DNA of 64,000 nucleotides from JASHVB01 sp035508435 (GTDB taxonomy: Bacteria; Pseudomonadota; Alphaproteobacteria; Acetobacterales; Acetobacteraceae): positions 5,909-69,908 of the forward strand of contig DATJNA010000256.1 of NCBI GenBank assembly GCA_035508435.1, read 5' to 3'. A model generated the notes under the pieces. It did no database searches. It had not been told where the DNA came from and worked only from the letters and a program-made list of their open reading frames with translations. Of this stretch, positions 27,506-36,633 are shown in pieces (within the stretch, counting starts at the first letter, position 1; every line of letters starts with the position of its first letter). A program made the position numbers and the translations under genes.

Positions 27506-27701
27506 GAATTGACTGCGTCCCGCGACCGCGGAGCCACGCATAGCTGGATCTTGGTGAACCTTCCCGCCACTTGGCTGAAGCTTCGTCGGAAATTCCGACA
27601 GCGCAAACCGCACGGGCCCGCAACAGTACCCCGGCGGATGACGTGCCAAGCCGTCAAACAACCGGTGAGCATGTTGTGCCTATCCTGAACCTTCCTCGGC
27701 T

Positions 27702-28373
27702 TCAATTCGCCACGGACGTGATCGAATTGAATGGCACCGCCAGCGCGCCGAGCTGCAACTGCACGGTGTTGTTCGTCTCCGAAACGCCCGTCGCCGTGCC
27801 GGTCACGGTGAAGGTCAGCGTGCCGGTCGTGCCCGTGGCGCTCTGGCCGGTCGGCACCAGCGTATAGACCCCGTTCGGCAGCGGGTCACCGGCACTATCG
27901 GTGCCATTCCACGTCCAGGTATTATTGCCCGCCTTGGCGTTGAACGACCCGCTATAGACCGTTACCCCCGACGAATTGGTGATGACGACCGACACCGGCT
28001 CCGCCGCGGGCGCATTGATGGTTGCCGTCGCCGAGCCGTTCTGTAGCGGCACCTGCGTCGATTGCACGGTGACCTGCTTGCCGATCATCTGCCCGCCCTG
28101 GATCACTTCACTGCCCTGGGTCAACTGGATCAACTGGGTCAGGCTCTGGTTGGTCTCGATCTGTTGCTCTACCGAGGAGAATTGCACCAGCTCGCTGGTG
28201 AACTGATCGGTGTCCATCGGACTGGTCGGGTCCTGGTTCTGCAACTGCGTCATCAGCATGTTGAGGAAATCGGTGAAATTGCCGTCGAGCGACGCCAGCG
28301 GATTGCTGGCATTCTGCGACCCCGTGCCGGCGGTGGCGGCGTTCTGTTGGGCGGCGACCGAGGCGAGACTCAT
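27702..28373 (-). CDS. flgD: Flagellar hook assembly scaffold protein
   Basis: FlgD caps the growing hook and helps FlgE subunits assemble. The 223-residue protein shows the conserved N-terminal block DFLNMLMTQLQNQDPTSPMDTDQFTSELVQFSSVEQQI (residues about 33-70), then a Tudor/FnIII-like C-terminal half with FNAKAGNNTWTWNGTDSAGDPLPNGVYTL. The ATG at 28373 fits the family. It lies 14 bp after fliK on the same strand, and the pair is divergent from flgE. This fliK-flgD order is common in alphaproteobacteria. Confidence 0.95.
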   Translation of the reverse strand: MSLASVAAQQNAATAGTGSQNASNPLASLDGNFTDFLNMLMTQLQNQDPTSPMDTDQFTSELVQFSSVEQQIETNQSLTQLIQLTQGSEVIQGGQMIGKQVTVQSTQVPLQNGSATATINAPAAEPVSVVITNSSGVTVYSGSFNAKAGNNTWTWNGTDSAGDPLPNGVYTLVPTGQSATGTTGTLTFTVTGTATGVSETNNTVQLQLGALAVPFNSITSVAN

Positions 28374-28387
28374 GGCACTGCGACCTT

Positions 28388-30079
28388 TCAGGCGGTGATG
28401 TCGAGGCCGGCGCGCAGCCAGCGCTGCCCCGGGAGCGCCGGGTCGTCCGACGCGGCGTCGGCGGGGTCGTCCGGGTTGGCCTGACCGTCGGGCCGCGCAG
28501 CCGAGCCATTGCCGCCGTTGCCCTGGCCGGAGCCGGCATTGGCGGCCATGCCGCCGTGTGAGCCGGGGGATGGCGCCACCGTCTGCGGTGTCGCCAGGTG
28601 CAGGGTCAGGCTGCGGCCGTCGGCGGGCACGCCCGCCTGGTCCAGGGCATGCTGCAATTGCGGCTGATCGTGCAGCAGCAGGGTCATGGTCTCCGGCCGC
28701 TCGACGGCGATGTCCACGCGGGCCGGCGCGTCCTGCGGACGCTCGATGCGGATTTCCACCTGGCCCAGCTCGGCCGGTTCCAGTCGCAGCGTCATGCTCT
28801 GCGTGCCGTCCGCGGTGCGCGACAGCGACAGCATGGCTGCCGAGACCTGATGCGCGGGTGCGGCAGCGGTGGCGGCGCCCTCCGGTCCGATTGCATCGGC
28901 CACGACCGTGTTGCCGTGCTGACCGGCTGCGCTGTCTGAACCCGGCAATGCGGCGGGAAGCGACGGCAGCGCGGCCGCGACGTCGGAGGCCGACGGCGCC
29001 ATTGGGACCAGCGGCGTACTGGTCGCGGACGCTGCGGACGCGGCAGGAGTTGCCGTCGCATCCAGCGTGCTTCCCGGGTCCGATGCCGCATCCGTTGCGC
29101 GTCCCTGCCATGACTCGATCGACGAGGACGCAGGCCTGGCAGCGCCGGTGTCAGGCGCGGACTCTCGAGCGGAATTCGCCGGACGCTGGACGGTTTGCTC
29201 TGATCCCGCGGGCAGCGATGTGGGCGCGGCCGACAGCGCCAGCGTCGCGGCAGGCGGCATGGCGACCGTGGGGTCCGCCGCTGCGCCACAGGCATCGGTG
29301 GCGGCGGCGGGATGTTGCGATCCATCGCTGTGCTGAAGGGCTGCGCTGGCGTGCCTGCCCGCGGCATTCGCAGCATCGGGTGACGCCGCCAGTGGTGACG
29401 ATGGCAGGGCCACCAAAGGTGACGCCCGTGATGCCGTCGTCGTCGAGCCAGACCGCTGCGGTGTCGACACGGCCCCGGTGATTATCGCCTCAACGTCCGC
29501 CGCGGCGGCCTCGATGCCCCCCGCGGCATCGCCGGAACCAGTCGCATCGTTCGAGCCATTCGTATCGCTCGAGCGCGCCGGTTGTGTGGCAGCCGGGTCT
29601 GTCGCCGAGGCCGGGTCTGTCGCCGAGAGCGATGCTGCCAGCCGTCCCGTCGCCTGTGCCCGCGTTGCGCGGCCGGATCCGGTCTCGCGCGCGCCCACGA
29701 CCTCCCGCGGCGGGAGCCGATCGCCGTCTGGCGCCGCCGCTGTCCGGCCGGTGTCGGTCAATGACGTGACGAGCGCGGATTGCGCCGCAGGCCGCGCATG
29801 ATCCTGCCATATCGACACCGCTGACGGATGTTCAGCCTCGGCCGCGGCGGTCGTCGGGCTGTTGGCGTCCGATCCGCCGGCGTCCGGTGCCAATGACGAA
29901 CCTGCGTTGGTCGTCGCGATCCCCTGCGATCCATCCGTCGCGGTCTGGCCGAACCGGTGAAGCACGCTCGCGAACGAAGGCACCACCTCGCCGGTCCGGC
30001 TCGATCCACCGGCCGCGGCCGTCGTCGCCGGCGGCGGTGCCGTAGCCATCAATGACGCCAGCGCCAATCCCTGCGCCAT
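28388..30079 (-). CDS. fliK: Flagellar hook-length control protein
   Basis: The molecular ruler that sets hook length and switches the export gate to filament substrates. The 563-residue protein is low-complexity (Ala, Ser, Asp, Pro, Thr) for some 420 residues, as usual, then has the conserved C-terminal Flg_hook block LRLEPAELGQVEIRIERPQ...LLLHDQPQLQHALDQAGVPADGRSLTLHL. The start at the ATG at 30079 has AGGAG 7 nt upstream; an ATG at 30094 and an open frame to 30340 would read into a dispersed repeat. A sigma54-like site lies about 72 bp upstream. Confidence 0.9.
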   Translation of the reverse strand: MAQGLALASLMATAPPPATTAAAGGSSRTGEVVPSFASVLHRFGQTATDGSQGIATTNAGSSLAPDAGGSDANSPTTAAAEAEHPSAVSIWQDHARPAAQSALVTSLTDTGRTAAAPDGDRLPPREVVGARETGSGRATRAQATGRLAASLSATDPASATDPAATQPARSSDTNGSNDATGSGDAAGGIEAAAADVEAIITGAVSTPQRSGSTTTASRASPLVALPSSPLAASPDAANAAGRHASAALQHSDGSQHPAAATDACGAAADPTVAMPPAATLALSAAPTSLPAGSEQTVQRPANSARESAPDTGAARPASSSIESWQGRATDAASDPGSTLDATATPAASAASATSTPLVPMAPSASDVAAALPSLPAALPGSDSAAGQHGNTVVADAIGPEGAATAAAPAHQVSAAMLSLSRTADGTQSMTLRLEPAELGQVEIRIERPQDAPARVDIAVERPETMTLLLHDQPQLQHALDQAGVPADGRSLTLHLATPQTVAPSPGSHGGMAANAGSGQGNGGNGSAARPDGQANPDDPADAASDDPALPGQRWLRAGLDITA

Positions 30080-30150
30080 CGCGTGCTCCTGCATTCGCTG
30101 CGGTGGTCTCCAGGCAAATGCCGGGCCAATCGTGTTCTCGTTGCATCCGG

Positions 30151-30168
30151 CGCAAACGCCGCGCCATG
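30151..30168 (-). promoter_or_regulatory. Sigma54-like promoter for fliK-flgD
   Basis: On the minus strand TGGCGCG GCGT TTGCG shows GG and GC 12 nt apart, one base off the TGGCAC element. It points to fliK, whose start is about 72 bp downstream. Late flagellar genes are sigma54-dependent in several alphaproteobacteria such as Caulobacter. Confidence 0.5.
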
Positions 30169-30285
30169 CGGCAGAAACTGCCGGGTTTGCGGCGCGTGGC
30201 TGGCGCAAGCTGCCTGGTGATGGCCGGCGGTCAATGCAAGTTGGCAATCGGCAGAGGCGGCGGGACAGGTCGTGCACCGCGTCGA

Positions 30286-30322
30286 TCGGGATCGCCTCGT
30301 CGCATTGCTCCTCGCGATGACC
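30286..30322. repeat. Dispersed CATTGCGAG-type repeat, copy D (partial)
   Basis: On the minus strand it reads GGTCATCGCGAGGAGCAATG followed by CGACGAGGCGATCCC, a half-length member of the family found at 2555 and elsewhere. It lies between the two divergent sigma54-like sites. Confidence 0.65.
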
Positions 30323-30333
30323 GGATGTGCCGG

Positions 30334-30350
30334 CTGGCACGCTTCCTGCT
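30334..30350 (+). promoter_or_regulatory. Sigma54-like promoter for flgE
   Basis: CTGGCACG CTTC CTGCT: a perfect TGGCAC -24 element and a CTGC -12 element with the required 12-nt GG-GC distance. It is 57 bp upstream of the flgE start. Its twin on the other strand at 30151 points to fliK. Confidence 0.7.
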
Positions 30351-30406
30351 GATCGGCAGTACGAACGGCCGCAGATAGCGCGGCCCGACGACCTAGGAGC
30401 CTGCCG

Positions 30407-31729
30407 ATGTCCTTGCTAGGTGCGATGAATACCGCGATCTCCGGCCTGACCTCGCAGTCTGCCGCGTTTGGCGACATCTCCGACAATGTCGCGAACAGTC
30501 AGACCACCGGATATAAGGAAGTCGCGACCAGCTTCGTCGACTATCTGACCACCAGCACCCCGTCGGTCAACGATCCGGGTGCGGTGGTGGCGCAGCCGGA
30601 CTATCTCAACAACGTCCAGGGCACGATCACGCAGGTCACCAACCCGCTCGCCATGGCGATCGCCGGGCAGGGCTTTTTCGCGGTGTCGCAGCAGACCGGC
30701 GAAGCGAACGGCATCCCCACCTTCAATCCGCAGCAATTCTATTCGCGCGCCGGCGATTTCCAGCTCAACAGCGACGGCTACCTGGTCAACAGTGCCGGGC
30801 AATACCTGAACGGTTGGTCGGTCGATCCGAGCACTGGCGCCGTCAACCAGAACAGTCTGGCGCCGATCAAGGTGACGCAGACAGTGTACAATCCGGTGGC
30901 GACCAGCGAGGTCACATTGTCGGCCAACCTGCCAGCGTCGCCGGCGACCGGCACAGGCACGGCAGCCTCGCCAATCTCTTCCGATATCGATGTCTACGAT
31001 TCGCTCGGGACGCAGCACGTCATCACACTGAACTGGGTGCAGAATGCCGACAACGACTGGACCGTGTCGGTGGTCTCGCCGGACGACCTGAACGCATCCG
31101 CGATCGGCAGCGCCGAAGTGCAGTTCGGTGCAACCAGCGGCAATCCCGTACCGGAGGGCACCGTCGGGCAGATCACCAATACCACGGGAAATGTCACCAC
31201 CACCGGCTACAGCGCCAATACCGCGGCGACGCTGGATTTCACCACCGATTTCGGTTCAGGCCCCCAGACGATCGAACTGAATCTTGGCACGTATGGCGAG
31301 ACCAACGGTGTGACGCAATATGCCGGCTCACAATACAATCTCGAGGGCCTGACGCAGAACGGCGTGCCGCCTGGCAGCTTCGCCGGCGTGACGCCGCAGG
31401 CGAACGGCGACATCGTGGTGAACTACAACAACGGCCAGACCCGCACCATAGCGCAGGTACCGCTGGTCACGTTCAATGATCCCGATACGCTGCAGCGCCA
31501 GGACGGACAGTCTTTCACAGCAACGATTGCCTCCGGCACGCCGCTCGCCGAGGAAGCCAGCACCAATGGCGCCGGCAACCTGGTGATCGGCTCGGTGGAG
31601 AGTTCCAACGTCGATATCGCCACCGAATTCAGCAGCCTGATCGTGGCACAGCAGGCCTATAGCGCGAACGCGAAGATGGTCACGACCGCGCAGCAGATGC
31701 TGCAGACCACGGTGGACATGAAGCAGTGA
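30407..31729 (+). CDS. flgE: Flagellar hook protein
   Basis: FlgE polymerises into the hook, the flexible joint between basal body and filament. The 440-residue protein has the rod/hook N-terminal motif MSLLGAMNTAISGLTSQSAAFGDISDNVANSQTTGYK, the central FlgE domains with ISSDIDVYDSLGTQHVITLNWVQ, and the C-terminal block VESSNVDIATEFSSLIVAQQAYSANAKMVTTAQQM. The ATG at 30407 is preceded by AGGAGCC. It heads a plus-strand late flagellar series (flgE-flgK-flgL-flagellin) behind a sigma54-like promoter. Confidence 0.96.
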   Translation: MSLLGAMNTAISGLTSQSAAFGDISDNVANSQTTGYKEVATSFVDYLTTSTPSVNDPGAVVAQPDYLNNVQGTITQVTNPLAMAIAGQGFFAVSQQTGEANGIPTFNPQQFYSRAGDFQLNSDGYLVNSAGQYLNGWSVDPSTGAVNQNSLAPIKVTQTVYNPVATSEVTLSANLPASPATGTGTAASPISSDIDVYDSLGTQHVITLNWVQNADNDWTVSVVSPDDLNASAIGSAEVQFGATSGNPVPEGTVGQITNTTGNVTTTGYSANTAATLDFTTDFGSGPQTIELNLGTYGETNGVTQYAGSQYNLEGLTQNGVPPGSFAGVTPQANGDIVVNYNNGQTRTIAQVPLVTFNDPDTLQRQDGQSFTATIASGTPLAEEASTNGAGNLVIGSVESSNVDIATEFSSLIVAQQAYSANAKMVTTAQQMLQTTVDMKQ

Positions 31730-31746
31730 TCCGGCAAGGCATTGAA

Positions 31747-31858
31747 GTCCCCCCTCCCCTTAGGGGAGGGGGGCGGGGGCAGGGGTGGGTACAGGCGCCA
31801 GACGCCGGCTGTATGCAGCCCCTCCCCCATCCCCCTCCCGCAAGGGGAGGGGGAGGTT
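31747..31858. repeat. Poly-pyrimidine/purine palindromes (CCCTCCCC-TTA-GGGGAGGG type)
   Basis: Two hairpins: CCCCTCCCC/GGGGAGGGG at about 31748-31770 and CCCCCTCCC-GCAA-GGGAGGGGG ending at 31858. They fill most of the flgE-flgK gap and end 17 bp before the flgK ATG, so they may weaken or shape flgK translation. Shadows of this repeat encode the widely seen SPxGRG peptide in other frames. Confidence 0.8.
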
Positions 31859-31874
31859 TGCGGGCAATGTCCCA

Positions 31875-33404
31875 ATGAGCCTCGCCGCCGCCCTCTCGAT
31901 CGCGACCAGCAGCCTGGCCAACGTCAACGGCCAGTTGGCCCTGCTTTCGCACAACGTCGCCAATGCCGATACGCCAGGCTACGTCGCCGAGACCGCGACG
32001 CAGGAAGAACTGACTGCCGATGGCATGGGCCTTGGTGTGCTGACCGGGCCGGCGACGCGCAATCTCGACACCAGCTTGCAGGCGCAGGCATTCCAGCAGA
32101 ACGCCACCGTCGCAGGATTGCAGACCACGCAGACCGCCTTGCAGGCGATCGACGCGGTACAGGGCACGCCCGGCCAGGGCGGCGACATCGCCAGCTTGCT
32201 CGGCCAGTTGCAGGACCAGTTCTCGACCTTGCTCAACGACCCCGGCAACCCAACGCAGCAATCCGCCGTCGTCTCCGCCGCGGGCACGCTGGCAAACGCG
32301 GTCAATGCGCTGTCCAACGCCTATACCCAGCAGCGCCAGACCGCGGAGAACGCCATCGTCAGCGAGGTGAACACGATCGACACCACGCTCGGCACCATCG
32401 GCCAGTTGAATGCGCAGATTGTGAACCTGCAATCCGGCGCCAAGAGCACGGCGGACCTCGAGAACCAGCGTGACGAGGCGGTGCAGCAGTTGGAGCAATT
32501 GGTGGATGTGAGCACTCTCGTCCAGCCCGACGGCAACATGCTGGTCACCACCGCCGGCAGGCTGGCGCTGCCGACGGACGGCAGCGCGGCCCAGCTCGCC
32601 ACATCCGGCGCGAATGTGCCGCCCGGCACATATTACCCGGGCGGCGGCATCCCGGCGATCACGCTGAATGGCGCCGACGTGACCGGGCAACTCACCGGCG
32701 GCCAGCTCGGCGCCAACATCGCGCTGCGCGACACCACGCTGCCGACCTGCCAGGCGGAGCTGGACGAGTTCTCGCAGAATCTCGCCAGCCGGTTCGCAGC
32801 ACAGGGCCTGACCTTGTTTTCGGATGGGGATGGCAATGTGCCGGCGGGTGGCGGCGATCCGGTGCAGCAGGGCTATGTCGGGTTTGCCTCAGAGATCCAG
32901 GTGAATCCGGCGGTGCAGGCGGATCCTTCGCTGGTGCGCGACGGCACCGACCCGATCATTGGCAGTCCGACCGGCGCGGCGTCGTTCACGCCGAACCCGC
33001 CCGGCGGGCCGGCCGGGTTCAGCACGCTGATCGACAACATCCTCACCTACACCTTCGGCGCCGATGTGCAGGCCGGTGTGCCGCAGCCGGCTTCGAACAC
33101 CACCGGCCTCGGCGCCTCTGGCACGCTGAATGCATCGTATTCCGCGCCTGCCACACTGGGCGGGATCGCTTCCGCGATGGTCGCCGCGCAGGCGCAGGAA
33201 AGTGCCAACACGACCACCCAGCTCACCACCGAGCAAGCGGTGCAGACGACTTTGAACAATACGCTGTCGAGTGGCAGCGGTGTGAACATGGATAACGAGA
33301 TGTCGCTGATGATCCAGTTGCAGAACGCCTACGGTGTGAATGCCAAGATCATCGGCGCGGTACAGTCGATGTGGACGCAGCTCATCGGCTCGGTGCAAGA
33401 ATGA
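31875..33404 (+). CDS. flgK: Flagellar hook-associated protein 1
   Basis: FlgK forms the first hook-filament junction ring. The 509-residue protein begins with the rod-type motif LSIATSSLANVNGQLALLSHNVANADTPGYV and ends with NMDNEMSLMIQLQNAYGVNAKIIGAVQSMWTQLIGSV, both diagnostic. The middle is variable and rich in Thr, Gln and Ala. The ATG at 31875 follows the palindromic repeat; the ribosome site is weak (GGGCAATG). The frame is open from 31785 but that part encodes the repeat. Cotranscription with flgE is likely. Confidence 0.94.
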   Translation: MSLAAALSIATSSLANVNGQLALLSHNVANADTPGYVAETATQEELTADGMGLGVLTGPATRNLDTSLQAQAFQQNATVAGLQTTQTALQAIDAVQGTPGQGGDIASLLGQLQDQFSTLLNDPGNPTQQSAVVSAAGTLANAVNALSNAYTQQRQTAENAIVSEVNTIDTTLGTIGQLNAQIVNLQSGAKSTADLENQRDEAVQQLEQLVDVSTLVQPDGNMLVTTAGRLALPTDGSAAQLATSGANVPPGTYYPGGGIPAITLNGADVTGQLTGGQLGANIALRDTTLPTCQAELDEFSQNLASRFAAQGLTLFSDGDGNVPAGGGDPVQQGYVGFASEIQVNPAVQADPSLVRDGTDPIIGSPTGAASFTPNPPGGPAGFSTLIDNILTYTFGADVQAGVPQPASNTTGLGASGTLNASYSAPATLGGIASAMVAAQAQESANTTTQLTTEQAVQTTLNNTLSSGSGVNMDNEMSLMIQLQNAYGVNAKIIGAVQSMWTQLIGSVQE

Positions 33405-33414
33405 CGAGCCCGAT

Positions 33415-33507
33415 GTCATTGCGAGGCCCAAAGGGCCGCGGCAACCTCGGTCATGACGTGGGAACCCATGACCCGGCTTGCTGCGGCCCTGCGGACCCCG
33501 CAATGAG
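33415..33507. repeat. Dispersed CATTGCGAG-type palindromic repeat, copy E
   Basis: GTCATTGCGAGGCCCAAAGG...GGACCCCGCAATGAG: inverted ends with an inner GGTCATGACGTGGGAACCCATGACC palindrome-like segment. It fills the gap between flgK and flgL and does not contain a gene. Confidence 0.85.
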
Positions 33508-33528
33508 CGTGGCCGAGCGCGGCCGGCC

Positions 33529-34614
33529 ATGAGCATCTCCGCGACCGGCCCTGCGGATTATGGTATGCTGACCAGCCTGGTCAGCGATACCGACGCGATC
33601 AAGCAGAGGTTGGATCAGCTCACCACCCAGATCAGCACAGGGCAGGTCGCCAACACCTATGCCGGGCTTGGCGCCGGCGCCGCGGTGTCGCTCGACCTTT
33701 ATCCGCAGATCGCGACGTTGCAGACCTGGCAGAACAATATCAACGCCGCCACCGGCACCATGGGCGTGACCCAGACGGCGATGACGCAGATCCAGCAGAT
33801 CGCGTCCAACTTCCTGTCGCAAACCGAGAACCTGGAGGGCGCCGATGCGTCCGAGGTGGATACCATCGCCGCCTCCGCCCAGCAGGCGCTCGTGCAAGTG
33901 GCAGATTTGCTCGATACGCAGGACGGCAATACATACATATTCGCAGGCGCCGACAGCACGAATCCGCCAGTGCCGGATCCCGACTCAATATTGAGCAGCG
34001 GGTTCTATACCCAGATCGCAGCACAGGTCGGCGCACTGGGCACGCAGGGTGCGGCGGCGACCATCGCCAACACGCTGTCGATCGCCGGTTCGAACATCAC
34101 CGGCACGACGCCCTTCTCCGACTATATGTCGCAACCCGCAGCGGATTTGCAGGCGCCGACGATCCAGGTGGGCCAGGGGCAGACCACAACGGTCGGACTG
34201 CTGGCAAGCGCCAATTCGTTCGTCGCCTCGCAAGGTAGTTCCACCACCGGATCCTACATGCGCGATGTGATGCGGGCGCTGGCGACGCTGGGCTCGCTCA
34301 GCAGTTCGCAGGCCAGCGACAGCGGGTTCCAAACATTGGTGCAGGACACCAACGCCAGCCTCACCGGCGCGATCAGCGCCATGGCGGAAGACGCGGGCGT
34401 GCTGGGCAACACTCAGAGCGCGCTGACCGCAAGCCAGACGACCATGCAGGACACCACGACGGCGCTGACTACCCAGGTCGGCGACGTGCAGGACGTGGAT
34501 GTGGCGCAGGCCATGACCAACCTGTCGCTGGTGCAGACCCAGTTGACCGCCTCCTACCAGGTGATCGCCAGCCTGAGCGGCTTGTCTTTGGCGAAGTATC
34601 TACCTGCGGGCTGA
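33529..34614 (+). CDS. flgL: Flagellar hook-associated protein 3 (flagellin-like)
   Basis: FlgL is the second junction protein, a flagellin relative. The 361-residue protein has the N-terminal coiled region DAIKQRLDQLTTQISTGQVANTYAGLG and a C-terminal helix pair (VDVAQAMTNLSLVQTQLTASYQVIASLSGLSLAKYL) matching FlgL. A Ser/Thr/Gln-rich middle contains DGNTYIFAGADSTNPPV, the block in which FlgL proteins have YLFSG. I start at the ATG at 33529 (MSISATGPADYGMLTSLVSDT). Order after flgK is the normal one. Confidence 0.92.
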   Translation: MSISATGPADYGMLTSLVSDTDAIKQRLDQLTTQISTGQVANTYAGLGAGAAVSLDLYPQIATLQTWQNNINAATGTMGVTQTAMTQIQQIASNFLSQTENLEGADASEVDTIAASAQQALVQVADLLDTQDGNTYIFAGADSTNPPVPDPDSILSSGFYTQIAAQVGALGTQGAAATIANTLSIAGSNITGTTPFSDYMSQPAADLQAPTIQVGQGQTTTVGLLASANSFVASQGSSTTGSYMRDVMRALATLGSLSSSQASDSGFQTLVQDTNASLTGAISAMAEDAGVLGNTQSALTASQTTMQDTTTALTTQVGDVQDVDVAQAMTNLSLVQTQLTASYQVIASLSGLSLAKYLPAG

Positions 34615-34724
34615 GAAAAAAATGCGTTCGGTTCACAGGCTGTTAACCCGTTGGCCTCAAGATGGGGCCGACGCCCGCAAAAGGCGGGGACATCTGTAAC
34701 CTCTGTGGGCAAAGGCAAGACACC

Positions 34725-35603
34725 ATGTCCGGAACCATCAACTCGGTCGTCACCAATACCGGCGCAATGATCGCGCTGGAGTCGCTCGACAAGACGAACA
34801 CGTCGCTCCAACACGTGCAGAAGCAGGTTTCCACCGGCTATCGGGTGGCGGACGCCACCGATGACGGCGCGGCCTTCGCCGTGGCGCAGTCGGTCCGCTC
34901 CACCATCGGCGCGCTGACCAGCGCCAATCAGCAGCTCGGCGGCGTGCAGGGACTGCTGTCCACCACGAACTCGAGCCTGACTGACATCTCGAATACCATG
35001 GGAAGCATGCGAGACGTGCTGATCAAGCTCGCGGACGACACCGTGGAAGGCAACGAGCGCACGCAATACATGGATCAGTACAAGACCCTGCTGGGCAACG
35101 TGCAAAACTTCATTGAGGATGCCAACTACAGCGGCAAGACGTTGATCGGCAACATCGGTGCCAACACCGCCGGTTACGGCACCGTCCACGTGGTGCGCAA
35201 CGAAAACGCCGACACCTATACGCTTACATCGTTCGGTGGCGCTTCGCTGTACAGCGCATTGGCAGCGGCCACGGGGTTCGGCACCGCGGCCGGCGTCGCC
35301 TCCGCCTTCTCAAACTTCGTCAGCGCCAACAATTCCAGCGCCACGGGCTTCATCAGCGAGATGAACACGGTCGGCGGGTGGCTGAACACGGTCGGCTCCT
35401 CGGTCAACTACGTGAACAATCAGATCAGCTACAACAACAACAAGATCGATGCACTGAACAGTGGTCTCGGCTCGCTCGTGGATGCCGACCTGGCGAAGGA
35501 ATCGGCACTGCTGCAATCCCTGCAGATCCAGCAGCAACTGGGCACCCAGGCGCTGACCCTGGCCAACCAGGCACCGCAGACGCTGCTGAGCCTTTTTAAG
35601 TAA
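34725..35603 (+). CDS. fliC: Flagellin
   Basis: The filament subunit. Its 292 residues hold the conserved D0/D1 N-terminus (MIALESLDKTNTSLQHVQKQVSTGYRVADATDDGAAFAVAQ) and C-terminus (LGSLVDADLAKESALLQSLQIQQQLGTQALTLANQAPQTLLSLF), with a short central domain, as in alphaproteobacterial flagellins. Exposed Ser/Thr clusters (NNSSATGF) could take glycans. The start at 34725 is 18 bp after GTGGGCAAAGG. A 110-bp leader separates it from flgL; I found no sigma54 match there. flbT and flaF, which control flagellin translation and secretion, follow. Confidence 0.95.
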   Translation: MSGTINSVVTNTGAMIALESLDKTNTSLQHVQKQVSTGYRVADATDDGAAFAVAQSVRSTIGALTSANQQLGGVQGLLSTTNSSLTDISNTMGSMRDVLIKLADDTVEGNERTQYMDQYKTLLGNVQNFIEDANYSGKTLIGNIGANTAGYGTVHVVRNENADTYTLTSFGGASLYSALAAATGFGTAAGVASAFSNFVSANNSSATGFISEMNTVGGWLNTVGSSVNYVNNQISYNNNKIDALNSGLGSLVDADLAKESALLQSLQIQQQLGTQALTLANQAPQTLLSLFK

Positions 35604-35614
35604 TCGCGTAACGC

Positions 35615-35633
35615 AACGGACATTGCGTCCGTT
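35615..35633 (+). terminator. Hairpin after flagellin
   Basis: AACGGAC-ATTGC-GTCCGTT, a perfect 7-bp stem 12 bp after the stop. There is no T-run, so it may protect the flagellin mRNA end more than terminate transcription. The rest of the gap to 35792 shows nothing else. Confidence 0.5.
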
Positions 35634-35792
35634 ACGCCACGCGGGCCGACCGGGCGGGGCAGCGCTTTTCGCCACCCGCACCGGCGGAGTGCGGGGTCGA
35701 TTCCGCAGACTGACGAAGGCCGGGCGCCAACCTGTTCCCGCAGCGGGAAAGCGCGCGCCCGGAGCGATCGAACGCGAACCAGGAAGGGGCGC

Positions 35793-36263
35793 ATGTCGAA
35801 TTTGGTGTTGGAACTGCGCCAGGGCGAGGTGATGATCGTCAACGGCGCGCCGATCCGCTTCCGCACCAAGTCGCGGATCGAACTCACCGCCAGGGCACGC
35901 TTCCTGTTCGGCAAGCAGATCATGCCGCCGGACCAGGCGGACACGCCGGCACGCCGCATCTATTTCGCCTTGCAGTCGGCGTATATCGGCAATGACGACG
36001 AACGCCCGCGCGGCCTTGTCGCAGCCCGCCATCTCATCGCGGCATTCAAGGGCGCGACCACTTCGGCGCTGGCGCGTGGCATCCTCGACGACGCGCTCGC
36101 CGCAGCCGAGGCGGACGATTGCTACCAGGCGCTGAAACTGACGCGGCGGATCATCCGCCACGAAGACGCCGTGCTGGGGCGCGCCGGAACCCGTGCCGCA
36201 CCGATCAACCCGCGAGCCACCGCACCTGAACCTCTGCCGACAGAACTGGAGCCATGCCGATGA
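35793..36263 (+). CDS. flbT: Flagellin biosynthesis repressor FlbT
   Basis: FlbT binds flagellin mRNA and sets its stability in alphaproteobacteria. The 156-residue protein shows the family's start (LVLELRQGEVMIVNGAPIRFRTKSRIELTARARFLFGKQIM) and later YFALQSAYIG and ALKLTRRIIRHE. The tail beyond residue 130 is variable. GGAAGGGGCGC precedes the ATG at 35793. It overlaps flaF by 10 bp. The pair flbT-flaF after flagellin is a strong taxonomic marker. Confidence 0.93.
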   Translation: MSNLVLELRQGEVMIVNGAPIRFRTKSRIELTARARFLFGKQIMPPDQADTPARRIYFALQSAYIGNDDERPRGLVAARHLIAAFKGATTSALARGILDDALAAAEADDCYQALKLTRRIIRHEDAVLGRAGTRAAPINPRATAPEPLPTELEPCR

Positions 36264-36604
36264 TGATGAACGAGGCGATGCGTGCCTACGAGGCCGCTGC
36301 GACCCACCGCAGCCAGCGCGAGCAAGAAGCCGATGTGTTCCGGCGCGCGATCGGAGCATTGAAGGCGGCCCGCGATGGCAACCCGCTGCAACGGGTCCGC
36401 GCACTGGCGGACAATCGCCGCCTGTGGATGGCAATCCACGACCTGATGCGCGACCCCGATAACGTCCTGCCGCCGGAGCTGCGCGCCTCGGTGATTTCCG
36501 TCGGCCTGACGGTGCAGACCGAAATGGATCGCGATCAGCCGGATTTCGGCTTTCTCATCGCGATCAACGAGAACTTCGCCGCCGGCCTGTCCACCGCTTT
36601 GTGA
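36254..36604 (+). CDS. flaF: Flagellar biosynthesis regulator FlaF
   Basis: FlaF counters FlbT and acts as a flagellin secretion chaperone in Caulobacter. The 116-residue protein has the conserved AMRAYEAAATHRSQREQEADVFRRAIGAL, NRRLWMAIHDLMRDPDNVLPPELRASVISVGLTVQ and a closing FGFLIAINENFAAGL. Three methionines (36254, 36260, 36263 region) make the start uncertain by a few codons; I use 36254, within flbT. Confidence 0.92.
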   Translation: MPMMMNEAMRAYEAAATHRSQREQEADVFRRAIGALKAARDGNPLQRVRALADNRRLWMAIHDLMRDPDNVLPPELRASVISVGLTVQTEMDRDQPDFGFLIAINENFAAGLSTAL

Positions 36605-36633
36605 CCCGCCACCGGAACCCGCCGCGGGCGCGG

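Noticed and set aside
30080..30340. N-terminal extension of FliK
   Set aside because: Encodes a dispersed repeat and promoter region; AGGAG before 30079 fixes the start.
34615..34724. Sigma54 site before flagellin
   Set aside because: TTGGCCTC-type match has no GC at the -12 position; no acceptable candidate found.
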